64,000 bases of DNA, taken from contig NC_052667.1 in assembly GCF_016802725.1 (NCBI RefSeq), positions 21,164,346-21,228,345 on the forward strand. The letters run 5' to 3'. Source of the DNA: Solenopsis invicta. Taxonomy: Eukaryota > Arthropoda > Insecta > Hymenoptera > Formicidae. A program made the position numbers and the translations under genes. The notes under the pieces were generated by a model. The model made no database searches. It was not told where the DNA came from and saw only the letters and a list, made by a program, of their open reading frames with translations. Every line of letters starts with the position of its first letter. The stretch's first letter is position 1. Below, one piece after another: positions 23,236-35,300 of this stretch.

Positions 23236-26200
23236 CGCTGGTATATATAGTATCGATTCGAGTGATAACTACGAGTTTAACTCTCGCGAATGGTTTGCTC
23301 GTTTCAACGTATTTAACAGCAGAGCGTACCAGAGGGCTCAGCTGCCGGGGTGGTTGGCACATGGGGACCATGGCACACGCCATTACAATGGCAACCAACC
23401 CCACCACCGACCTCTCCGCAATCTCCCTTCTCGCTTTCTCTTTTTGTCTCTTTCCCTTCCTCTTTGCTTCTCTCTCTTTCTCTCTCTTTCTCTCTCGTTC
23501 GTTCTCTCAACGCGAGGTGCACGAGGGCTGTCCGTTCGTCTGTCGGTCTCCCCCGTCGCGTGCACGGACGTATGTTATCCTACTTTTTTGCCGCAGGCTC
23601 TCTACATCCGTCTCTCTTTCCGTCCCGTCCGACCGATCGATCGAGAGTGCATACATCGCACTCTCGCTCATTGGGAATTGGTGGGATCATACGACAATGT
23701 TAGCGTTCATGATGAAACGCTTTACCCGCTTGTCACGTGAAAATCTGTCGACGATATTTCTTTGCATGATCAAACGATTCTTATCGCGGAAATTAATACG
23801 CGATATAGCGTGTAATACTACATAAATACTAGAGTGGAATAAAACAAGATTTTATTACGATTATCTAAGTTAGATTATTTAAACGAAAGTTTGATATCAA
23901 ATGATATACATGTGTAAAATTACATTTTACACGGCAATTTTGTTCATTATATTAATTATGGAAATACGAAGGGGAATATTAGCCAGGAAGAAAAAAACTC
24001 CAATGCCTACATCCTTTTATCGTCGCATCGCTTCACTTCTATTATACTTTTACTCTGCATATCGATAGTTGTCTTGTCCTCTGTGAGCATATGAGGAATG
24101 CGAAATCCATTGAGAATATAATATGCGAATAGGTTGTTCCGGTATAAACATCAGGTGGGAAAGAGAAAGAGAGAAAGGGGGGAAAGAAAAGGAAGGAAAG
24201 GAACGAAGAAGCCGAGTGCGCGAGATGGTGGAATGGGTTATGGGCGAACACTCGCGTAAGAAGGATTTGCGCGATAGAAGGGGAAAGACGCTGGGGAAAT
24301 AAGGTAATACCTGCGGCTTTGTCTCGATCGGGGGCAAGGAGAGTCGCTGTAAAGGAAAATACGGAGGATAAGTAGCGCTGCCTTTCTCTTCTTTCTCTCT
24401 TTCCGTCTTTTTTACTCCCTCCCACCATCCATGGTCTTTCGTTATTACATCGAAAGGAGAGTAGACAGGCCGCACGGCTATTGCGCTGGTATCAAACTAA
24501 AATTACGCTCTCGCACGGCACGGAGGAGGGAAGAAGTTCAGGCCGCCCGCCGAAGCCGCCTGCCGGAAAATTCCGGGCCGTCGAACGCGAAGAATGGGAA
24601 TTCCCATCGAGGCAGCAACGGGAGGTAGGATCTCGAGATGGGAAGCATAACCTGCCGCTGTATTTTCCGTCGTTCGTTGTTCCGACGGACGCGAAATCCG
24701 CGCGCACTGCGGTTGCAGCGGTCGTCAGGATTCATTCGCAAGGGAAATTTTTGAGGGATATATTATTATATTGAAAACACTTTTACATTAACATTTATTT
24801 TTATTCCAGTAAGCTTATATATATACAGATATAAAATAATATCTTTGACTGTTGAGAACGAAAAAACATTAATCGTCAAAGGATATAAAAAATAACCTTT
24901 TCTGCGTTTCATGTACAAATTTTGCATGTTTAAAAAATACAATTACGTATATATGAAGAATGAATACATAGACATACAACATACAAGATAATTTTCCGAA
25001 AATAAAAAATTAAAACTCATCCCTCAGTCAAAGGTTTAAGAATTTATAAGCAGTTGTACTCTGCTACAACAAAACGAATAATTACCCGTTTTATAAAATG
25101 TTTTGCATATGCCGTAGCTTGGAACGACAAAAGAAACTTTTTCGCTGCTATCACTACGACACAAGCCAGCGTTGTGTAGAGATTAAAATATGTACTGAAC
25201 TTTCCCATGCGCGCAGCATGCACGCTTTTTTTTCAAGTACCAAATAATGTTTACTGTAATTTGTATTTTAGAAATATGATGTTATCGCGTTTTTGTGCAA
25301 AACCAACAAATACTCTCGCCGCTCGCTGCACGAACAATGGCTATATTTGTACGTGGCTAGACCTTAAACGTGATAACCACTACCTACCGAAATTATTTTA
25401 TACGATGCACGCGAGCGGCCGAATTTTCATGCGCAACTTAAATATTAGCGTCGTCGTTTTAGGTTCGCACACACAAGTGATTTATAACTCTGTACATGAA
25501 ATAATTGAGACCGTCGTACTTTCCCCGGTAGCAAGATTTCTCTTTTACTCCCTCGCCGTCGTCTATATTCACTCTTCAGTTTAGGACGTGCTTTCCGCTC
25601 TCCCCGTCCCTTCTTCCCCTCGTAGTCTAATGTCTTAATCTTCCGTGTGTGAAGAATTGGGCCGGGCCAAATGAAATTTGCATAGTCGTTACCAGCCCGC
25701 CTTTACCGAGGGATAGTTCCGTAGATCCGCCCCAAGCTCTTTTGGCTCTGAGGAAAGAAGAAGACTGGTACAATGATCCGTTTGATTGCTTAAGATAACA
25801 TTTTCTCCGTCGGTGATCCGAATCTTCAATAAGAGAAATTGTAAGAACATTTTTATGACGCGTATATCGCACGTAAGAGACAAGGATATAATTATATAAA
25901 TAAAGTCACAGTTTTTCCCTGATTCTGTATTCCACTCTTAATTAATGTGACTTCTAAGAAAGAAGACGTTAATTTTGCATATAACGATTCGCTATTTCAA
26001 CAGGCGATAATAAATATTTGCCATTCAGTCGAATCAATCAGATATAAGTATCACGATAAAAGTACGTGTCGCCTTACTACGAGGCGTCGTACGCCCGCGG
26101 TTCTCCAAGCAAATAAATTATGTATGTGGCGAGCGCGCCAAGCGTTTCTGGATTTCCAAGTTATATCCAATGCGATAACGCGGATAAAGGATGTCGCGGG

Positions 26201-26909
26201 GTTCTCGATCGATCTTTAATAAGCGCTCTGTTCCGAGGATAAAGATTCAGAGTAGTGTATATTGCGGGGAAGCCATCGCGTTGTTGGAGCGCACGGTAAA
26301 GGAGAATATAGGGGTAGAACGTAGAACGCGTTGGCTAGGTCAGGAGGTTTAGGAGCTACGGAACCGATAAGGGTTTGCCAGGCATGCTCGTTAACGACTA
26401 TGTAAATTGACGGGTCTATTTATTCTAACCATCGTTATCGAAAGTGCTAGATGAAGAAATCAGAGGCCGGTAGTACGGGCCGTCGCTTCGACGACGCTAC
26501 AATCAATTACACCGATATTGCATTAAAGCGCGATTATTCCAATGAGCGTTTATTATTCGCGATCGAAAATATCGGATTAATTTTCGTACACGCTTTCCCT
26601 GCATACTCATTCGTCGATGTTACATTTCCGTCGTCGTCAATAATATACACGTCTCACGCCGTGAGCGAAATCGCAAATAAATTTAGTGCCGGCAAAATAG
26701 CTTTCTCGATAGGTACTCGATAAGAGGGTAAGAGGGAGAGAGACAGCACGGGCTATCATAACGCGCTGTCCAACCATTTTATTGCAATGCTAAAGTAGGT
26801 ATTGATCCGAATCTAGGAGAATCACGAACTAAGGTGCTCGACGACCATCGATCCGTCGTGGGAGGATGAGATGAAGGAGGAAGAGGTGGAGGGTAATCAT
26901 TTTCCGTGT

Positions 26910-27180
26910 CCTCCTGCTTCTCCTCCTCCTCCTCCTTCTTCTCCTCCTCCTTTCCTTCCGTCGGTTATCCGAATTGGGTTCGAGGGGGTCTCGTAGCAAA
27001 GTTGGGGACTAGGAGAGGACACAAACACCTCCGTTCGGGCTACGAGAAGGAGGTGGAGGAGGAGGAGAGGGAGGAGGAGGAGGAGGAGGAGGAAGGGTTC
27101 GGTAGGGCCTCCGCTGGCGAGAAGAGGCGAAGAAGATTGAAGGAGGAAGAAGAGGAGGAAAAGAGAGAAAGCGAGGACAT
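26910..27180 (+). repeat. Complementary CCT / GGA trinucleotide tracts forming a foldback
   Basis: A (TCC)n-rich pyrimidine arm (26910-26960) and a (GGA)n-rich purine arm (27043-27097, with purine-rich sequence to 27180) lie on the same strand about 80 bp apart and are largely reverse-complementary. Frames across it encode runs of Ser/Pro or Glu/Arg only; I regard them as composition artefacts. Confidence 0.85.
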
Positions 27181-29599
27181 CCCCATGTCTCCCTCGCGCT
27201 CTTTCTCCCTTTCTATCTCGCTCTCCCTCCCGCTTTCGAACGAGAGGATGCATGAGAGACTGCTCCAGACCGTAGAGAGCGCGGAGAGAGGGTGCTGCCT
27301 TGGGGTTCATTATTCAGGGCTATTGATTTCCATCCACCTCCTACCATCAGCCCACCCAACGCCACCGGCGACCGTGAATGAGGGAGAAAGAGGGATTGAG
27401 CGATGGAGATGGAACGAGAGCGAGATTGACGGGTTGCTGTTCTCTCTTGCGAGCTTCCTATCTCTCTTTCTTTCCCTTCCTTAGACCCTCAACATTTCTG
27501 CTCCCAGCATGCTGCGTCAACCTACATACTGACTGACATCTGTTTAAACCGAGCTGCTTGCTCATGACGAGCCTGCGTCTTATAATATCGGTCCGTTGCT
27601 CATGGCGTCCCGATTTAATCCGTTTATCGATTGGACATTACTTCAGTAAGATCAATTTTGAGATAGGAAATGGAAATTCGTAATGAGTAATTCATTGTAA
27701 TGCGTAATACATGACATATAATGGTGTATATATGTATATACACTGGCTATATATATGTATATTACGTATAACGTAATTTTACTTTAAACGTGTCGGATAC
27801 ACGAAAATGCAATATCTATAATTTGCGATTTACATGAATATGATTAATATGAAAAAGAAGAATATATATTACAAATATATAATTTTAATATAATTAAAAT
27901 TTTAAATATATAATTTAACTAATACAATAATATTATATTAATTAAATTAATTTAATACAATTATAATTTTATTAACATAATAACAGTATAATAATAATAA
28001 TAAAAATATGTCGGAATTATCGTTTATACAAATACTCATTTGAAAATTTCTGATAAAAATTTCTACGGATCGACATTACTCCATAAATATAGGTGTCAAA
28101 AATATATGTAGGATAATGTTCAGTATCAAATTCGACTCTCTCCTTCTCTTTCGAAATTGTCTACTTTTGCAAATTCTCGCGGAGTAGCGTTATCCTTGCC
28201 GATCCTTCATCTTGGATTCGGATTTCTCCGTCGTTTCCTATGGAGTTGACGGAGTTGGGAAGAAACTTCCACCGAAACTTTCCACCCATAACGGCGGTCC
28301 GATAGGGCTCCCAAGCTTTCTCTTCGGAATTTCATGCCCTGGGTTTCCTGTTTGTGGAGGATCAGTTTGAGGATCATGGATAATACCGCAAGACCAACGG
28401 CCAATCGGTTTTATCCCTTTGTTTTCAAATCAGTATGGATAAAATATCGCATCGTCCGCTCAACGAGAAGTTCGTGCTTTATCGTTTTCGATGATGCACG
28501 TTATTAAATCTTTTCATTAAATGTATTTCATTCTTAATGTATACGCGGTCATTTTAACATTATGGTACATTTACAATGAATGATTATTAATTGAAGCGAA
28601 TATGACAAAAATAATTGCATAATATACGAAATAATTCAATATTAATATACGGACTGTTTTATTAATAATCGTATGGAGCTATAGTCATATATAATTTTTA
28701 TCACTGAATAAATTTCACGTGTTTTTATCTTTTTTTTTGCATCTGGAAATAAGATTTATTCATTATCCGACACGTTTATCAGATACATTTTAATGATAAG
28801 TTATTATTAGAATAATCGGACTGACAGAACGTACTCGCTCGTATGTCTGAGCATATCGCGCTTTTACTACTTACGCCAAAGAGAATTATGAATTCGCGAA
28901 AGTTTTGACAGTTGTATCATCATATATTAAATGTTTTACAGATATTTCTGCATTCTATTGATATTTCTAACATTTCTATATTATTTATTAAAGTTGGTTT
29001 TATGAAAAACGTATAATAATTTTTTTTCCATTATTATACAATTTATTATCTCTCTATCATAAAAAATAATTTCGATTTGCCTCAATTGTGAAATATTATT
29101 AACGAGTTAATATATCTTGTTTTCCTATCGTATTCTTCGTATTAGTCGTACTTGTACGTCCCGAAGACCATAAATTACATCTGAATCACATGCAAGATCA
29201 AGCACACTTGAGATTACGGATATGCATGTGTTACAATCAATTACTAGTCACGAGGTTCCCGTTTTTCCGTCTCGAAATTGATCCAGTATGCGGAAGCGGC
29301 ACGGGTTTGTTCTCTTTGACCGTGCCCAACGTGACGTAACGTAAAACCCCATTAGGTGTTAGCTCCTCCGTCGACGGTTAAACCGTTACTCGGCTGCCGT
29401 TCGTAGGTGGAACGAGAGTCGCTCGCCGGTAGTATTGGTGCATGGGATATATACGTAGTCAGCGCCAAGAGAAAGAGAAGGAGAAAGAGAAAGAGAGGGA
29501 GAAAGAGAGAAAGGGAAGCACACCGGCGCGCAGGGTTGTACTGGCACTGTGTGTGCCTATAGGGATTGCAGCCGCCGCGGGCGCCGGCGCGAAACCGTC

Positions 29600-29660
29600 G
29601 CTCGCGAGACCACCTCCGCGTGGTGGGCTCGTGACGTCAGCTATCCTCAGTGTGCGGAGA
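29600..29660 (+). promoter_or_regulatory. Candidate promoter: perfect CRE next to a TCAGT initiator
   Basis: TGACGTCA (29632-29639) is a full palindromic cAMP-response element. Eight bases after its last position begins TCAGT (29647-29651), the arthropod initiator consensus, with the putative +1 at A 29649. There is no TATA box. The surrounding 29.4-31.06 kb is the most CpG-rich block of the window, as expected at a promoter. On the present gene model it would be an internal alternative promoter of the CELF gene, or the start of an unidentified nested or neighbouring transcript. Confidence 0.4.
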
Positions 29661-31063
29661 GCGACCGCAGTGTACACCATCTCCACGTTTTGGTAAAGAG
29701 GAGGCGGCGTCGTTGCCGGAGTGCACGAGTTGTATATCGCCGTTGATCGTACGACGATCAGCTGGAAACGCAGCTCGTCGTAGCCCTCTTCAATTTTTTC
29801 CCCCCCCCCCCATTTTCCACCACCGCCGTCGTCATCCTTCCCATCGTCGATCGCCGTGTGGGATCCGGTGGGATCTGGGCGACGTACGCGATACCTGGGA
29901 CACGTACGAGGATTTCGGACGGATTTTCGTCGGTGGGAGAGGAGGACGCGTCGTCGTCGCCGTCGCCGTCGCCGCCGCCGCGCCAGTTGCTCGACGAACT
30001 CGCGCAATTTTCTTCCCGCGGCTGGCTCCGTCGTCCGCTCGTCACTCTGCTCCGAAGTGACGCGGCCCTTTCTTCTCCTTGATGTGTACGACGACGACGA
30101 CGAGGCGGAGGACGGACGGTAGTCACGCGGACGACGCTCTCGCCGGCGGTACCAGCGCATCAGAGTCGAGTGACACCTAGCACGAGGAGCGTTCGTTGCG
30201 GGGACAACGGGGTGGCAAGTTCGAAACGACGATATTTCTCCCGCGTATCGGTGGTGATGTTATTGATGTTTTGCTCGTGTTTTGCGCGTTGGTGTTGAAA
30301 CGTAACGAGTACTGACCACGCGCGACGTTGTTCGCCTCTCTGATTCTTCAAACCGCGAGTTTACGATTCAGTGTTGCTGTTTCTCCCTTTCTTCGTTTTA
30401 AGACACGAGATTCGCGTCATCGCGGATTAATTCGACGTTTTCGCAGGCCCAGTCACAGTTCAGGCGAGATCGAGGACACGTGGAGTCGTTGGATCGGATC
30501 TCTCTTAGCTCACGTGGTCGTCGGATGCGTGCCGGCGGCGCTGCTCGTCCTCGTGCGACTCCCGCGTACGTTCCGCGCGTAGTTTAGACTCGTCGTGGGT
30601 GATTACGCGAATAAGGAGGATTTTCTTCGCGCCCCCGTGAACTCGGTTACTCGGTTATTCATGGTGCCTCTGGGCACGCTCGACGTTTATCCGCACGTGA
30701 ACGTGAACTGTACTCGATGAGTGTTGGCCTTTGAGTGAGGACAGGCGTTTCGTTTGTGCGACGACGACGACGCGTTCTTCAGTCTGCTGTCGACGAACGA
30801 AGCGTACATGTCGCGAATAGAAGGAGAGGGATGACGACGCACGACCATCGCGATTCCGTTGAAGGGGACAACGTGAACTCGTGAAGAAGAACGAGACGAG
30901 CGCGACTGTGTGACTACGAGACGAGAGACACGGCGGCTCACTCGTGGCTTGCGACTCTTCGTGGGATTTCCGAGATCCGCAAGCACGCGGAATCAACCAG
31001 GCAGCGTGGAGCGCTCGGCGATTGTGTGGCCGCGCGCCGCGGACCTTTATCTCTATCAGCCAG
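29649..31063 (+). other. Candidate GC-rich untranslated first exon / leader
   Basis: About 1.4 kb of GC/CpG-rich sequence with CGA/CGT triplet runs (29950-29980, 30087-30103) and a ten-C homopolymer near 29801-29810. It contains many short, mutually overlapping frames and no recognisable domain. The composition switches abruptly to AT-rich at about 31075, just after CAG|GTATCG (GT at 31064), a usable but weak donor. AATAG|GTATGC near 31190 is an alternative. An ATG at 30910 stays open through the first donor, so a short N-terminal coding segment is possible but unproven. The structure resembles the long 5' leaders of insect neuronal genes. Confidence 0.35.
29950..30105 (+). repeat. (CGT/CCG)n and (CGA)n triplet-rich tracts
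   Basis: Runs of CGTCGTCGTCGCCGTCGCC type at 29950-29980 and ACGACGACGACGACGAG at 30087-30103. Every frame crossing them gives Arg, Asp, Ser or Val repeats, which explains the long overlapping ORFs on both strands here. Confidence 0.85.
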
Positions 31064-31612
31064 GTATCGAACGTAGCCCAGAAAAAAATTACTTGCCATT
31101 TCGCAATTCATTAGCGATGGAATTCTATTACCATATGCGTGCGACACGTGTCATTTTCTTTAGTTTCCGGAATAGTCGAGTCTGGAATAGGTATGCAGTT
31201 TCTAGAGGTATAATTATGTTTTTACATAATTATAGTTATAGTTTCTAACAATGTAGTTTCTAAAATAGAAACACACGCTATTCTTAAAATTACGACGAGC
31301 AAGTTGTCATCAGATCTAATTAGCTAGTAAAATTATTGTATGACTGACTAGTAGGCGTCTCGTAATGAGATGTGCCTTCTAAAATATTCGTAAAGTATTT
31401 CGTTACTCCGGTTGGCCCTTTTAATAGAATCAGCGGAATAGTTGGATTTACATGCTCAAAATGGCAGTGGGATGTTATTTTTCCGCGGGAAGAGCTACTT
31501 TGCATCGCTTGCTGTATATCTATTTATGAAGGGCGCGAAGGATGGAAATGAAAAGGGATAAGTTATTGCGTAGATACTTGACACGATTTATGCTCCGTGG
31601 GCTATCCTCGTT
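31064..31612 (+). other. Intronic sequence, no gene
   Basis: AT-rich sequence after the GC-rich block. It contains a perfect hairpin at 31209-31234 and several copies of AGTTTCTA (31196-31290). No coding signal. Confidence 0.55.
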
Positions 31613-31935
31613 TTAATATCCGCCGGCTCGCACGAATTTTACATTTTCTACCTCCACAATTTTACATGACGGCGCGAGCCTCGAAAAAAGATGGCGAAGA
31701 ACTTCTCGCGGTATGTCGGCCCATTCTTCAGTGACTGCAGCTGCGAGCTTTCGCCGCTTCGCGGGTGCATTCTTGCACCGCCGTCTGTGAGAGCATATTC
31801 CAAGTATGCTCAATAAGATTCATATCCGGTGACAAAGGGTGTGCTATTTTTCCGTGACATTGCATGCTTTGAACGTTTTTGAGAGAAACGCGTATTTTTC
31901 ACGAGTCGAGGCGTAACGTGCAAGTATGTCTTATG
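31613..31935 (-). pseudogene. Tc1-like transposase, C-terminal fossil
   Basis: On the - strand the C-terminal end of a Tc1-family DDE transposase is readable in two frames. Upstream, SPDMNLIEHTWNML matches the family block around the catalytic glutamate (SPDxNxIE; Glu codon at 31809-31811). After a frameshift, LAAAVTEEWADIPREVL matches the conserved EEWxxIPxEVL segment, ending at a TAA (31613-31615). The first two catalytic aspartates and the DNA-binding domain are not recognisable upstream, where AT-rich sequence with TA runs follows. It is a decayed 5'-truncated copy with no coding function, and antisense to the CELF gene. I could not place its terminal repeats. Confidence 0.75.
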
Positions 31936-32263
31936 ACGATAATGAATTCTGTCGATAATATTTTACTATATATATATAGTTGGTAAAATAGTTGATGCTC
32001 CGTTTGCTAAAATAAGATTTTGCAGCAAAACGAATTCCGGTGATATGCTAGTGATATATATATATCAGAGTAATGATACATATTTTTATACTCCGCATAA
32101 ATATTTTGAGCATTAAATTCGTGCTCCAAGAGGAAAATGGCTAGCGGGCGAGTTAAGAAAAGTTTAAAGATTACTGATTTTCGGTTAGATTTAGCGACGT
32201 GGTAAGCTATCTTCTTCAGTTTCCTAGCAGAGGTGGTGGTAGGTTTACGGATTTCTGAAGGAG

Positions 32264-32268
<5 letters not shown>

Positions 32269-32308
<40 letters not shown>
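32269..32308. repeat. (TA)20 microsatellite
   Basis: Twenty perfect TA units. The same heptamer AGCTGTG occurs immediately before the run (32262-32268) and at its end (AGCTGTGG from 32307), so the run is bracketed by a direct repeat. Confidence 0.95.
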
Positions 32309-32309
<1 letters not shown>

Positions 32310-35300
32310 CTGTGGAAATTGCAGGGCTAGATTCGAGTGAATCGGTGCGGCAAAGGTCGATTAAATTTTCGCGTTTTTCGTCGTGTCGTGTACTCGACGC
32401 CTGGTGCTACTTGAGTTTTGGTTTTGGCAGCGCCTCCAAAAGTGTTTCCCTATATTTGCAATCGAGACAGGTTACAGCCTGACCCGAATCCTTAAGCTAG
32501 ACCACGGTCACGGGATGCCTCGGCGAGCAGGCACGTAGTAACCTACACGCCAGGCTGTGCCAGGAGCGTCTTCCTTCCTTCCTCTTTTTCCGCTGTTCGG
32601 TTTATTCCATTCTTTCCCATGACCCTCGTCTGAAACTTCGTCTCCGAACGGCCCGCTCCTCGTTCCATGCTTTGCAAGAATACTCGATATAAAAGCGGTC
32701 GAATCTAGATATTATATGAGCCAAAGGGAAGTTTGAAGCAAGTATGGAATAAACGTATCGAATGAAAATTCCGTGCCCGTCGGTATTGTCTCTCGGTATC
32801 AAAATTCGCTCTTTTCCGCTACCTAAAATATTTTCTCGAGAGATGAGAAGGCTGATTTTAATAGAACTTGACGTAGCATTTTTTAGCATTAAGTTATTAT
32901 TTAACACTAAATTTACTTTGTTAATTTTACGAAATCTTTTGATTTTTACAAAATATCAAACAATATCTTTTACCGCAGAGAAAATCTAATCCCATTCATA
33001 TTGTCCCTCTATTCTATCCTCTCTCCGTTGAAACGCTCTAGTTTTTTTCGTAACGTAACATATCCCGCCGCAATACTTGAAACGGTCGTCAGTATTCCGG
33101 ACGCATTTCCGACGCGATGTTGGTAAAGAGTCGCACTTGTTGGCGTCCAGGGACACGGGGACATTGGACGTGGAACACCGAAGAGCCGGTAGAGAAAAGG
33201 TAGTAGTGGTAGAGGGCGAGGATCGTACTCGGAGGGACACTGGAAAGCGAAGCGAGTGCGCGGTGGTCAGCCTGGAGGGTCTCTTGGGAGATTTCTGGAC
33301 CGCAGTCCTAAATCAGGTTTCATTCCCCTGGCGAGTCTCTGGCACCTCGAACCCTTTCTTCTCTCTTCCTCCCTCTCTCGCTCTTTCATTGAACGTGCTT
33401 GCGATGTATCGAACAAAGCGTACGAGCGACTCGCTACAACCGCATCTTTTTTTCTATGTCTGACAATTTTCCTCTACGTGTCGAGTAGCGTTAAGCGTGG
33501 AAGACGGAGACTGAACCCGATCTGAAGAAATACTCAAACACCACGACATATATTTGACACGATCGGTCATCTACTATTTCGGTTCAATTTTTCAAAGTGG
33601 ACCGAAAAGAACGTTCATTTTCGCGGAAATAGTTTCGATTGTAGCTTCTGTATTATTTTGCCTGTGAATGTGTGAAGTCGAAGGTAATGAAAACAACGCT
33701 GTATAGCGGAGAATGATCATTCGACCGAGAGATCTGTACTAGGCGCATGTATTATCGCAAACGATATCGCTGTAGCGCAGGCGTGGGTTACATACACCAA
33801 CGTTACACATTCGAAGACACGTGCGCGTAATAAGATAGCGAGAACACGCTCGGATACGAGACATTGCAGGAACGAAGGGAGGTAATTTCTCTTCTTGTGC
33901 AAATAACTTCCTCAATCTTCCTCGGTCTTATCGACAGCTTTGCAGAAGGCGGAGTTAATCTTTCGCGCATTTATAAAATCTCTGAGAGTTAGTAATAATT
34001 TGCAGAATTATTTCCCCGCACATCTTCTCTTTGTTATCACAAGTAATTATATATATATACAATAGATATACAAATGACGCTTAATATTTGTGGCTAGCAA
34101 AAATAAATTGAAAATTAAATAAATTAAAAATAATTAATAAATTGACTGAAGTATTTAACATATGTAGTACAACGTAAAAATATATTTATACGTATATTTG
34201 TGAGGACGTCCTGTAACGTTAAAAGATGGAGATAGAAATTTTCGAAACACGTGAAACAATCCTTGGCATGCGTGTGTCAAAATGTTTCACGTGTGCTCGC
34301 AAAATGCCGCCGTCATACATTTGCGGACACCAAGCAGGAACCAAGGACCGCCTTTGTACTATTACGGCCGGAACATCATAGAAAGAGATACTCGCGGTTT
34401 CTGTGCGCTTCGTTGCTCCGTATGCAACGACGGCGACGACGACGGCGACCTATGCCGTTACGCCCATAAACATAGATCAAGCTCAACAATAGCCCGCCGG
34501 TAAACGTATTGACATTTTATACTTCCCACCAGCGCTGACTGGTTGCCTCCGCGAACGTCGGTGTGTTACTCAAACTGCGATACCGGGACAAACTGCAGGA
34601 TACGCTGTCCTCGCCGCGATTCTACGCACGACGAGATGCTAATGGACGAGAACGATACGGCGGGCAGATTTATGAATGGTTGCGATCGAAGGCGCGTTCG
34701 AAATGTCGCTAGTTTACGGATCCGCGATCGCGGAAATCGAGACGGAACGGGTGAAATAAAACTGCAACTTCGTAACAAGATAAACTGACGTCCCGCTTCT
34801 AGATGATATATGCAATGTATTTCCATTCAATATTTGTAATATTTCTTAACGGCAAATTCAACAAATATTTTTTCAAGTGCAAATCTTTCTTAATACGCAC
34901 GATACGTTTAATATCGTATGTTATTTACTAATCATTTACTCAATTTACGCGTATATCCGTGAAAGCCGTGTAATCTCAATTGGGCATTCCGCGCTATTAT
35001 TTTGCGTAAATGGCGCTAAATCAGATTGATGGCCGATAATCCTCGTGCCTCTCGACGCAAGGTGAGATATACCTCGTTGAACGGTTGTTAACCAGATTCT
35101 AAACCATATGGCTGATATTGGGTTAATATGGTGAAAGTTCTCGGAGGGAACTTCTCATAGAAGTGTGTTACGGGAACAGCGACGTCTGAACGTAACGTTG
35201 CGTTCTACTTAGGGCACGTGATATTAAAGCGAGTAGATAAGGGCGGTATATAGTCAGACGTGGCACGCGTTTCAATGCGTCGCGGTCTCGTTTTCGTTTT

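Larger units (their letters stand above)
18254..29400 (+). other. First intron of the CELF gene, proximal part; no gene supported
   Basis: GC-rich for about 2 kb after the exon, then AT-rich at 20.46-20.8 and 21.0-22.0 kb, mixed to 26.8 kb, and AT-rich again at 27.65-28.15 and 28.45-29.15 kb. No exon with CELF similarity was seen. The visible frames are low-complexity (for example the CT-rich 23.35-23.8 kb and GAG-rich 26.9-27.5 kb) or overlap on both strands. An intron of this size is usual for insect bru3-type genes. Confidence 0.55.

Noticed and set aside
24750..25026. TGAGGGAT ... ATCCCTCA inverted pair bounding an AT-rich segment
   Set aside because: Eight-base match only, with no TA or other duplication at the edges.
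26897..27484. Glu/Arg-rich 192-codon and Leu-rich 137-codon frames on opposite strands
   Set aside because: Both are translations of GGA/TCC repeats; no real protein features.
28207..28404. 65-codon minus-strand frame inside the 27.8-28.8 kb inverted-repeat interval
   Set aside because: No similarity to any transposase block that I recognise; too short and without motifs.
29459..30160. 233-codon minus-strand frame, the longest in the window
   Set aside because: Arg/Ser-rich translation of CGA/CGT triplet repeats and a GA tract, overlapped by several equally open frames on the other strand.
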